Part shown: positions 1 through 10,900 of the stretch, one piece after another
How positions within the stretch are numbered: position 1 is the first letter of the stretch
Layout of the letters: each line of letters begins with the position of its first letter
Assembly: GCA_002633005.1 (NCBI GenBank)
Contig: NMRA01000274.1
Span: 39,817 to 103,816, forward strand
Length of the DNA: 64,000 nt
Source of the DNA: Phoronis australis
Lineage: Eukaryota > Phoronida > Phoronidae
Reading direction: 5' to 3'
Program-made: the position numbers and the translations under genes
The notes under the pieces: generated by a model
Database searches by the model: none
What the model was told of the DNA's origin: nothing
Seen by the model: only the letters and a program-made list of their open reading frames with translations

Positions 1-699
1 TCCCACCCTCCCTCCCTCTCCTAAAAAGTCCTAGATCAGCTCCTGTGTTAGTATTTACACAAAAAATAAAGCAAAATAATGGATGACCCTTAAAAGTTCA
101 TTGTGGATTTGTTCCGTGCCAAACTTAATAAACATGACACATGTTTACCGACGTTTTTTGTGCCGACTGTCTGTGCTTTGGTTTTGGTTTTAAATCGTGG
201 CTTTTGCCATTGTTATGTCTAAAAGATCAAAAGAGCTTTAGAAGAGAAAAATCAGATCAAACCTACCACAGTTACATTGTATGGCTAATTTAGATAACGT
301 AATTTATTTTTTTTAAAGAAATTATTTCTCTTTCTGAAATAGTCAGTAACAACTCATGTGCAAATCTTTCGACAGTATACGTAATAGTCTTCTTGCACGC
401 CATACGTTGGTCATTTCACGTGAGTAAGTTTGAAAACATCTCGGTCCCGATTTGAAACAGCAATTACATTTCAACAGTGTTTAATAATTGGTAGATAAAA
501 AGTTGTCATGTAAACACTGACGTAATTTAGACGCTGAACGAAACTGTGTAGGCCTAGCCACTTTCGACAACATATATCATCATTCCTGTCACAGGCAAGC
601 CATCTCAACAAAGTTGCGCCTGCCAATCAAGTCGTCTGCGTTTCCAAGACTGACAAACTTTCTACTAAACTGTCCAAAATATAAAGCTCCTTATTTGAA

Positions 700-1100
700 T
701 ACTAGCAATGACGTTCATTGATCGCAATGAATTTAATGTAGGTGTGACTATATGTCGACTCCGCCAACGTATTACAGAACACAAAACCTGTGACAGCGCT
801 GTTTTTCCACATGACTCTACCGCCCACCATGACACTGATTTCGATAACGCACGTAGCGACAATGTACCCCCATACTATGCACTTTAGAGAAATCCTACAT
901 ATCCGTGATTCTAAAACGTTTCATTCTCTCTTTGGACTATCTATAGAATTCCATCAAGTTACAACTCTGGCCACGAACCCTGTCGCTTTTCTATTTCTTG
1001 TCCCCTTTTCATTTCGTGACCGTCATTCTAGTGTTTGCTCATTGTGCAGTGTTCACCTTTTAGGTGTGTGGTTTTCACTGGTGATGATCTAAGTAAACTA
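700..1100 (+). mobile_element. Possible decayed retroelement tail (Penelope/GIY-YIG-like)
   Basis: One plus frame contains a CRLRQRITEHKTCDSA-like stretch near 755-800. This resembles the 'R..EH......S....H' end of GIY-YIG endonuclease domains in Penelope-like retroelements. Stops and frameshifts follow. It is a short decayed match seen by eye only, and the rest of 1-2250 shows no gene. Confidence 0.25.
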
Positions 1101-1620
1101 ACGAAACGTCTGGACCTTGTATACGATGTATAGTATTGTGAATATGACAGCGTTCGCTAAAGCGCTTGTCGTTAATTTGGCCTGATGAACTATCTACTCA
1201 GTTTTGGAGAACGAAATTTTCATTATAAACTCAGCCCGTTTCACGGCACATTACATACTTCGTCAAAAGATTTGCACAGCACTGTTATTGTCAAGGAGCC
1301 TGTTTATAGGGAACGCTATTCTAAGGTCCTTTTTGTGGAGTGGGGCAATTACTGCGCTAGCGATAACTTCACGGCTCTACACTGGCTATGATTGATATAT
1401 CAGAGACTAACACTGGAGATTTTTCGATTGTTTGGATTCCTGAGTTGAATTCATAAACAGTTATGTCAGTATAATTTTTACCACAGGAAAGAACACTATA
1501 GAAACTGGTCAAACTAGATGCGTATGGGTTTCAGTTCTATGGTACCCATTGTTTAAAAAAGTAATTATTTTTGGTTCCGGGAACTTTTTGAACGACCTGC
1601 GAGTCCCGATGCCAAACAAG

Positions 1621-1815
1621 AGACCGCGGGAACGCTTAAGGCTCCATTTTGCCTTGTTTAGCTGGCTAAAAAACGAAAGTTGAAGTAGACCTTTTACCCT
1701 CATAAAATCGATCTCATAACATTCCTTACCGCGGTGGGATTCGGTTTCCGTCATCAAATAACAAGCGCTCTTTTCAAATTTGCAAGTTTCAGGGCTGTAG
1801 TGTTTCGATGCTCGT
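1621..1815. repeat. Dispersed repeat, copy 1
   Basis: Shares ordered blocks with 34395-34590: 'ttgtttagctggctaaa', 'ttttacc/ctc..cataa', 'ccttac.gcg', and 'ttttcaaatttgca' followed by 'agggct'. Both copies have the same orientation. This is an interspersed repeat family of unknown class. Confidence 0.5.
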
Positions 1816-2252
1816 TTTAGTAAAAAAAACAGAATCCTGAAACGGTAAGGCACATTATGAGACCGATTTTAGCCAGCTAAATAGGGCAAAATGCAACTTT
1901 AACAATAGACAAGATATTGACACCTGGATTAAGTCTCGATTTGGAAACTGGTTGGGTTCTGTAACGCATCGCCCAGTGCTAATGAATACTCATCAACGTC
2001 AAGAAAGTGCAAAGACAATTAAAAATCTTCCCAAGGTAATAAACAAAGCATGTATTTTAGTTTTTAAAGACTTGGTTCTTTTTCGGTCAGCTGCTTACGA
2101 AACTAAACCAGTCATTTTGTTCCTTATCCAATTAACTACACAATTATGATCATTTGAAGTGGGACATCTTTTATACTTGTCGAGTTCAAATCATGTTGCA
2201 GAAACTCTAGTATTCATGATGACCATGTCAAGTATTTTATGTCAGGAGAGAT

Positions 2253-2409
2253 CAGTGGCGGATTTAGAGGGGGGCCAAGGGGAACATGGCCCCCTAAAAT
2301 TCTTCCAGATTCCATTGGGCAGTACGGGGGTGCGAATGTCTGACGGGCAAAATCCTGGCTAATACTCTGCCCTGGTCCCCCCTAACTCAAAATCCTGGAT
2401 CCGCCCCTG
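2253..2409. mobile_element. Short TIR element (hAT-like MITE)
   Basis: The left end cagtggcggattta and the right end (reverse complement caggggcggatcca) form imperfect terminal inverted repeats around a 157-bp GC-rich body. A 'gagat' motif flanks both sides and may be part of a target-site duplication. No coding capacity. Confidence 0.55.
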
Positions 2410-2501
2410 GAGATGTCAAGAAAAACCTTTGACATTCATTCGCCGATCACATACAAGATTAGGAACGTTCGTCAAGAATCACTCTTATAGGTGGTGTATA
2501 T

Positions 2502-2538
2502 CTGTGTGTGTGTGTGTGTGTGTGTGCGTGTGCGTGTT
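2502..2538. repeat. (TG)n microsatellite
   Basis: A run of TG dinucleotides interrupted by a few CG steps. Confidence 0.9.
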
Positions 2539-2795
2539 GTCTAGATATTTTTGTATTTTCTATAACAGTTAACACTAAATTGACTACTACACTTCAACGT
2601 CTATCATTTTGAAACGGATTGTCAAATTTCATTCTGATAGTGTTTTGAAATTTGCTTCTTAGGTCTGCGGTAAAGTAAAGATATTTGGTTGTACTCGTGT
2701 GTTTCACAATTAGGCTCATGGGCCGAATTCAAGATGTCGGGACAGCAATAGATTCATTAGCCTAAGCACGCAAACATAAGGTTGAGAACACGCTC

Positions 2796-3376
2796 GCTGG
2801 TTCCCTGCGTGCCGCTAGGTGGGGCGGTAGCCGCGCCAGCACGCAGGTATCACTTAAATTTCCTCTGTAAATTTTTTTACACCGGCGTTTCTGATTGGCT
2901 AGTCGATTCGTCAACTGGCAGCGCTTTGCGCAAACAAACTGGCATGGCTGATGGACTGAAGTGTAGAATGTGGTCTGTTGTACAGACAAACCGGTGCTTA
3001 AAATTATGTTCAGGAAATGTGAAGCCTAGAAATCAAGTTGTGATTGAGCCTTTTCGGAATGCATCTTTCTACTGTCGATGACTTTTGTTTACGATAGTGT
3101 CCTTATACAGTATGAATAACACACCGTAATATGTGTTTATTGCGCATGTATGTGCTTCAAGCACGCGGCTATTAAACATCACTGCACAAACGAAATAGTT
3201 GCTGGGACGCCACTTGCATGACAAGGCTGTGGCTAAAATCATTCACAGTCTGCCATTTTTTTCACGTGTTGTAAAGCTAACCAATGACTGCCAAGATTAC
3301 ATCGACCAATGCTAAAGCGCGTGCCACTGCGTGATACCTGCGTGCTGGCTGGGCTAAGCACGCAGGGAACCAGCGA
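2796..3376. repeat. Inverted-repeat element
   Basis: The left arm holds gctggttccctgcgtgc and, 23 bp on, ccagcacgcaggtatcac. The right arm (3331-3376) holds their exact reverse complements in mirror order, separated by 9 bp. The arms flank about 480 bp of unrelated AT-rich DNA. Each arm can also fold on itself through cctgcgtgc/gcacgcagg. Probably a non-autonomous fold-back element. Confidence 0.6.
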
Positions 3377-3740
3377 GGAGAACACGGAGCTTGCGCTGGC
3401 TGTGTATGTTTGGCGTAGTTCTCAGGTTGTTGCATTATTAACCATGGGCCAGACTTGTTGTGAAGCTCTGAAAATGTCATTTTAAATGGACATAAATAAA
3501 ATAACTCCACGTGTTGCTTGAAATTCATAGGAGGCGAAGTTGGAAGCCATAGGTCTCCGTCTTTTTCAATGTCATGTGATAGACCCAGACAAGGTGGAAG
3601 CGAGTGGATGACCGAACAAAAGCATTCCGTAAACATTTAAATCCATTAATAAACTACTTGTATCAGAGTAAATTAAAGCACCCACGAAGAAGCCAAGCGG
3701 GGTGCAAAAAACATCTGCAGATGGAACAACGTGTCTTCGA

Positions 3741-3764
3741 TGACGTCCAATGGCGGCGTCCACG
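3741..3764 (+). promoter_or_regulatory. ERSE-like CCAAT-N8-CCACG and TGACGT
   Basis: TGACGT (3741-3746) is followed by CCAAT (3747-3751), eight bases, and CCACG (3760-3764). The canonical ER-stress response element is CCAAT-N9-CCACG, so this is one base short. It lies about 130 bp upstream of the predicted start of a secretory-protein gene. The regulatory role is inference. Confidence 0.4.
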
Positions 3765-3871
3765 CTTGCCACGTGGGGAACAAAGAGAGGATTTTAAGTT
3801 TTACACATTCACTTTATGCTTGCCACGTGGGGGACAAGGAGAGGGTTTGAAGTTTTATACAGTCGCTTTAT
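3764..3871 (+). promoter_or_regulatory. Duplicated 54-bp promoter unit with CACGTG boxes
   Basis: Two direct copies (3764-3817 and 3818-3871) each begin gcttgccacgtgggg and end in ctttat. Each carries GCCACGTGG, which is an E-box/G-box and contains the GCCACGT core favoured by XBP1-type bZIP factors. The second copy runs straight into the TATA box. Confidence 0.6.
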
Positions 3872-3900
3872 ATACAAATTTACCGTCAAGACGTCAGTAG
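3867..3900 (+). promoter_or_regulatory. TATA box and initiator of the NIDO gene
   Basis: TATATAC (3869-3875) is followed about 25 bp later by tcagta (about 3894-3899), a reasonable initiator. A splice donor (ggtaagt) comes only about 35 bp further on, which fits a very short first exon. Confidence 0.6.
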
Positions 3901-3931
3901 CATCATTTCTTTCAAACCACCAACACTTGCG
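3898..3931 (+). other. Non-coding first exon (5' UTR) of the NIDO gene
   Basis: The predicted start lies about 25-30 bp after the TATA box. The exon ends at a consensus donor gtaagt (3932). It would splice to the acceptor tgtttcag at 4908, leaving cgaca directly before the ATG at 4914. No ATG occurs in this exon. Confidence 0.5.
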
Positions 3932-4740
3932 GTAAGTTTCTGGGATTTAGAAATTAAGAACTTTTATATTGACGTGGATTTAGATATATTGTCAGTAGAG
4001 ATCGTACTTAGATTTTAAAGGTTTTGAAATTAACTCGTTTTAAACTTGATCATGATTTTCTGAAGTTTTTCTAATTTAAAGACCCGCATACATAAGATGC
4101 GTTTGGGCATTATGGATCCTTGGGTTTGCCAAGTAGATTAGATTTTATTGCCCATAGAGAAAAGTTTTATTTCCATGCACTGAAATTAAAGAGGATTGAC
4201 TTACAGTGATTAAAGTGTTATCTAATCCGTTGTATTTTAAGACGATTTCCATACTACATCATATTAACCATGCTGCATTGCATGTAAACGTGTTTTAAGC
4301 TGTTACAAAACTAGTTTGTGCCACCTTAGAGAACTTCATCAAGAATAAAAGCAGATTATGGTTCAGGCGACTTTTTCTGGGTACTCGGATGTAATTATTC
4401 GCCGACCAAATTAAGAGAAATCAATTTTTTAGCGTTTTAGTTGTGCTGAACTTAGTATTTTAATTTTCAGAATTAAGAATGGCTTATTTGAAACACTACA
4501 ACGGGCGTTTTAAAGTAAAACGTTGTTTCGACATTCTAAGTACCGTAGTTGGTGAATTTAGTTCTACGTCCTTTCCTATTACGGTATCTAATCATGGTCC
4601 TCTGTGTTATTTGTTATCTGTTATGTTGTTTCCAAAGACAAATCAATTTTGAGAATTATAGCTTATCTTAAAATTAAAAATTACTTGGGGATTAATATGA
4701 TAAAACATCGTTTGTGCAATCCCTTTTCAGTTAGAAATGT

Positions 4741-4762
4741 ACACGTGGAAGTTTCCACGTGT
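4741..4762. promoter_or_regulatory. Perfect palindrome with two CACGTG boxes in intron 1
   Basis: ACACGTGGAA and its exact reverse complement TTCCACGTGT are separated by two bases. The intron therefore holds the same CACGTGG core that is duplicated in the promoter. Confidence 0.5.
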
Positions 4763-4913
4763 GTAGCATGGCGACCACGAACCGGCATGAGTCTGAACCA
4801 AGGGTGGTCTACTCACTCAGCGGTGTCTCTGCAGTGAATGACTGCGCGTGATCTTATTTTGAAGATCGCCTTTGTTGTCTATTTTAATTAAAATTTCCTT
4901 TGTTTCAGCGACA

Positions 4914-4980
4914 ATGAAGATCTTTGGTGACATGGGGTGGTTTTTGTTAGCGCTGGTATTTGTTAGTAGATCACACGCAG
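4914..4980 (+). CDS. NIDO gene exon: signal peptide
   Basis: Begins MKIFGDMGWFLLALVFVSRS and ends HA plus one base of a split codon, before donor gtgagg. It has a hydrophobic core FLLALVFV and a likely cleavage after SHA. The acceptor lies five bases before the ATG. Confidence 0.85.
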
Positions 4981-7900
4981 GTGAGGGTTGCTAAAGAACC
5001 ATTGCCTGGTTGCATGAAACTGTCCCAAATAGTGAATCAACCAAGGTCCCTAAATCTACTGCGTATTTTCGGGCTTGTGAAAACACTGATTGTCCTATCT
5101 TATGCAGTTTGAATATCATTACTACGCCAATTTTTGGCTTTGATACAAATCGAAAGGGAAATCTAGATTGAATTCTAAATATTATTGAAAATAAGTAGGG
5201 ATCTTTTCATGCAACGCACCCAATTTAAAAGTCCCTAAATGTTTTGATTGAATTGAGGGCTCAGTTTAGAAAATGTCATTATTCAAAGAAGAGCTCATAA
5301 CAAAGATTAAATTACAAAAAAAATATTACACCTGTGTCTAAAGAACGAAACAAACACGAAAAAGATTTAGGGACCTTAGATGAGTCCCTATTTGGGACTG
5401 TTTCATGCAACCGGGCACATAGGCCTACCACATTCTTATGACGTTGTCACGCACACACGGCAAGTCAGTCCTATGTCGCCGTGCGATCACAACGATGCTT
5501 TTGACATAAAACTGAAACACATCTTCATATTTATAGCGAAGTATCATCATCCAATGAAGGCGTTATGTATTTTAATCTCAAAAACAAAATTACATTATAT
5601 AAAAGAATTTCCCTTAGTCCGGAAACTGCTTTTTTCCTTCTTCACTATGCAACAAATCTGGAGTACCCTCTTGCATAAAGCCCACACCCGAACAGTTTTT
5701 GTGAAATAAGTCCAAATGGAGTCTTTTCAGGATGTAAACTCGATTTAGCGTCGTGAAAGGAGATTAATACTAAAGTAATTTATTATTTTTTGGATGAAAA
5801 CGGAAAGACGTTGCACGACCACGTTTACCTTAAATAGAATACAATAGAAAATGCAGTTCACCTTTTTACGGAAGACTGACATGTGATTTGTCACTCCGTT
5901 GGAATGTGACGTTTTCGTCTGCGTGTATAATACAAAGGTCGATGTCAGTATTTGCAACTGCTTACTGAAAATGTATAAAACGTATTGAATAGATGTTGTG
6001 CTTTGAATACATGATATAAAACGTATTGAATAGATGTCGTGCTTTGAATACATGATGTCGTTAAGAAATGCACCACATATTATTTGGACAACCGAAACAA
6101 CAAGCACTCCGTGCCTATCTTTAAATCCATGGTAAATTCGACAAAATCTTTTCTTCGCGTCTTGTGACATAGTATCACCTGATATCTATTCAAAGTAAAA
6201 CATTTACAAACTGACCTGTCATCTCGGAATTGACACTTTTATGCCATTTCAGAAAATGATGAGATTCATGACCCCATCGCCTGCCCTTATGAAAAGGCGC
6301 CGAAACTGATTCAATTTGGTGAATGTGTTGGTGACGTTATTCTGGAGAGAGAATCTGTAGAAATGCAGTTGGCTAAACCAGTCAAATTGTATACACGAGA
6401 GTTTTCAACTATGTATGTAAGTAAAACTTCAATATGAATGATTTCATTGGCAGCACTTGATTCACTCGGCCGTCTGAGTGAAGCAGGATTTTGTAAACGC
6501 AATAATCTTGCTTGAAGGGGAAGGCAGTGTGACTTCGTGCTTCGCTTGTAATACATGGCGATAGCTAGCGAATTCCAGCATCTTGAATTTTCGCGAGATT
6601 AGCGTCTTCGCGAAACGCGCAGGCGCCCTCTAAGACAAGTGATTGGTTCTTGAGAACAATTGCCGGCTTATTACAAACAAATTAATTGTCTTAGCCGCTT
6701 GAACAGGGTGAGCCGGCGTAGTGAATCAAATGCACACGTTGCTAATTCATGTGCGCACCCAGCCTTTAATATGGGGGCTCGAATTTCTGGCGACGTGGAC
6801 CTTTTGCTGACAAAAAAGCGGGAGGACTAAAAAAAACGGGGTACCACCTTCACTACTGTGCATCTGCGCTTTTTTAGTGGACTTTTGTCTCATTTTCTCG
6901 GACTTTTTGTTTCTCTGAGGCGGACCTTTTTGCCCACTTCGCCAAATGGGGGGGCTCGTTCAAGCCCCCTGAGCCCCCCCCCCGGGTGCGCGCATGTAAT
7001 TTATTTTCAGGTAATTTCTTGGTCAGTTATTACCTTCATGCTTTTTAGCATCGTCAATTAGACCATAGAATGCCAACTCCGATCTCGCGGCCGCACATAG
7101 GTGAGAGTTGTTTGCATTCGTTTTTTTCCGGTGTATACACATGCTACAGAATTTACTGTCATTAAAACTGTTCACAACTCCGCCGTTTTCAAACGAAATT
7201 GCATAAGAGCCATGTCATAGGAAAGACTTTTGTAAGTTCTTGATGACTACACAAAAAGCAAAAGACAAATAATTCAATTCAAAAGTAGTTATCATTTCGC
7301 TATAGCTGACTGGTTTAAAAAGTTTTTTATTCTAAAAACCAAGAGCGTCATTAAAATGTGTTTAAGAGTAACATAAAAAGGAAATGAACCAGACACTTCG
7401 TATAAATGATTAGTTAAGTCATTAGGGAAATAATTTCAGTGATTCAAACGATTTCTACCCTATTAAGACAAAGGTTTTAGAATATGGATCCTTCACACTT
7501 GCTGTTGATAATTTAGTCAGGCATTAATCCAAAATTATACATCTTTATGCATTATAATTAACTGGACCTTTGGTGCCTTTTGATACAATTACATTCTCCA
7601 GTAAAAATTCAAAATGCAGTGAGTTGACGAAAAATGTGATAAACTTCTCCAAGTACACAATCCAAAATTTGCAGACAAAGGCTAAATGATGAATAAAAAT
7701 GGGCAAACATCTGTCACGTAGCTTTGAATTGTACTGTGGATAGCTCAACACATTGGTTGCTGTGTAGGACTTTCCATAAAAGTTTGGAATTAAACTCTTT
7801 TCTTCAGAAACTAAAAGTTAGTGATCCTGGTACATATTGTGTATGTTACCGTAAACAAGAGACATTCTGGAACATAACAATATTCATAAAAATACACTGT

Positions 7901-10900
7901 TATTTTGAACACCTGTTGTATAGTTGTCACGACGAGAACGAAAAACGGAACAATTGGATCGAAAAGCGGAATATTTGGGTCTAAGACAAAACGTAAGGGG
8001 GAAATGTTCGCTGCAACACACTTTTCATTTGGGACTAGTGTAACTTCTTTCCGTGAACATGACTTTAACACCCAAAAATATCTTGTTGTAAAACTCCTGG
8101 CTTGTAGTATGATAGGTTGTCGAAAGCGGTTCTGCGACTGATGCTGAAAAGATGTCAGAGGTCAAATTACTTCCGGCCTCCACCCAAGGCAAAAGGCGTT
8201 GCTTGTAAACAATGACGACTGTAATTGTCGGTTTTTTTGGCTAATTTTGCCAGAAATCGATAATTGTAGGGAACCGTACCCCAAGTGTCTCACTTGATGA
8301 ATAATTACAACAAAATGAAAATGGAGCAATGAAATTTGGCTTGATTTGATATCTGCAACTCTCGATCAAAACTCAGTCGAGCAGGCAAACTCTAGCTGCT
8401 AATCTCGGAGTCGCAGACTACACAGGTCACGTGCGGGAGTTGGCATTCCAGGGCTAGAGTAAATGATTAGACTGTCTCCGAATATGTAGCTACAGTCATG
8501 AGTTAACGTATGAGATTCAACACGGTCATTTGGTTTCAGATAAGCCAAAATGGTTTTGTGTCATTCGTACAAAACTTCAAGAAGAAACCCCCTCTTTCCC
8601 TCATGGAGATGCGGAAGCGCAGTTCACCTTTCATCGCCCCTTATTGGTGCGACACAAGCCTCAAGCAAGACGGCCAGGTTTACTACAGGCAGGCGACAAC
8701 TGGACCGGAAGTATTCACGATAAGTGAACAAGTGAAGAATAGTCTAGACCTCGAAAAATTCAGTGCCGAACTTGTGGTGGTGATCACATGGTATAACTTG
8801 CCGCCTAAGCCACGCCCACAGACGGGACAGGTGCTTGAAGAGGTAAGGGATTTCTTAATCGAACACTATTCTGAGCTACATTCTTTTAAAAGTTAAAAAC
8901 GTTACTAAAACCGGTTTTGGTATGCTAGCAGATTTATAATAATGAATTTCCCATTTTTCTCTGTAATATGAAATACTGCTCCATAACCCTCGTCTGTCCT
9001 CAAGAGTTTGGAGCAAGTTTAAAATCTAATTACACAGTCTGTGAATAATTGCTCGGGTAAGTGATACTACAACTCATGTGGGGAAAGAGTACACGCGAAC
9101 CACAGGGCCCATCTTATGACACGATGGAAGTCTTTCAAAAAATGGATGCTGATCACGTGAGACCACCTGGCTCTGGCAGGAGGTACTTTTTCTTCGCAGC
9201 TGGTGGCAAAGAGGAACATTGTGCCTTTTGGTTTATTGCTTAAAATGACAGTTTCTATTCAGATCAACAGACTTCGCAACAAATCTTTTTGGCATCAGCA
9301 GGTTTGAACATACCTAAAAGGATACTAAATCAAGTTTAGGTGACTTTACCTCAATTGCTCCGTTAGGGATCATTGTGAATTCAGTACTCACCCGGAAACT
9401 CTCTCACAGTTACCCATTATCTCGCATGAAGTGTCAGGCATGATTGCCGATTGAGTATACTTCAGTGTAAGGAGTTCCTGGACTCGAATCAAAATTTTAA
9501 GTATTGGTGAAGGTTTCCAGAGCTGCACTGTTTTGATTTAATAAGTGTTCAATCGGGGTTTACATCCTTTAATAGTCAAAATTGAGGTTCAATGTTCTTT
9601 AACGGTCAGAAGTAAAGTCTCAAATTATTGATCAACGCTTCAGGAACTGGAAGAACGCGGTGCATCAAATTGTTTTGCTTAGGGCAATGGGTGCTTCCTT
9701 TGTTTTGGCACTCTCCGGGAACTCATTTGCCCAGAAATATATTTTGAACATTGTGACTTTGATTTGTCGTCTCAGTGTCATCTGTTCTCGGGAATTTTCA
9801 GAAACACACAATTAGATCTTAACATCAGTCTTTGGGAAAGTTTTAAAGATATATAACCAGAAATGCCAAATATAGTTCGTTCCTGGTGATGATATTTGTT
9901 ATTATTTAGAAACGTCGACGATGAGTACATATTTTTACATTCATTTGGCTCTTTGGTTGTGAATACCTTATTTCCCTGTGACTTAGTATTGTTGAAATTT
10001 TACAGAGAAACACGTTTCAACTAGTGCTGGCATCTGATGGGCCTAGAATGGTCGGAGTGTTTCTGTATCAAGAACTGCAGTGGCACTCAGCGTTCAGTGG
10101 TGAACCATATCCAGTGGTACGTAAAGAACCGCAAGAACATCATGTCACCGGAAGCCGGGGCGTGGTGGTGGGGGGGAGGTGGCGGGTGGCGTTCCAAGCT
10201 CTAACAAATCGATTGTAATTTTTGGGAGGATTTTTAATTTCATTTACGAAACGCAAGTGATAGCCTTCGGCCAACGGGAATTAACAGCAATCTAGAGATT
10301 ATGGCGATCGTATGAAGAATTTGGTCATGATCGTTTAAGGGCTTGAGGACTAAGTGGAAACTGGTGACGGTCAACCCTGTGAAAAGTATGTCCAAACGAT
10401 GTGACAACAGACTTCACATTATCCAACCTCAAAGTACTAGATTTGCCACTAGGCCCGCTTGAGGTATTCCAACATATTTGACGTTCGCCGGGCTTCGTTG
10501 GTGTCATCACGTTGACCTAGGCCTTGGACAAAATAAAAGATCAACATATAGTGACATAATTATTAACTATTTGCACGAATTTGCCATTACATTTAAAAAG
10601 GGGGTGTTGTGTCTAAACTAAAATGGTTCTGCATGTTTGGAACACGGGCACTTTCACGTTTGCGTTGTTAAAATTGATAGCTAAAAGGAGGTTTTTGTGT
10701 CCTAAACTACAATACAATCATTGCAGCGCTTCCAAAGTGTGCACGTCGTGAGTAGGAATTAACAGGGATATTAAAGGACCACACTCGCGCTTATTTACGA
10801 ACCGTGTGTGCACTTTGGAATCGAAATTCTCTAAGCTAAAAACAGTATAACTAACATATCTGTTTTTCCACGAGCCACTTGCCTGTTTTCTAATAATTAT

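Noticed and set aside
5745-6170. 141-codon minus-strand ORF
   Set aside because: Contains the 41-bp tandem duplication and lies in a NIDO-gene intron; no family features.
6940-6990. G/C homopolymer hairpin as a regulatory element
   Set aside because: gggggg/cccccc runs are common at repeat ends and prone to sequencing error; nothing ties it to a gene.
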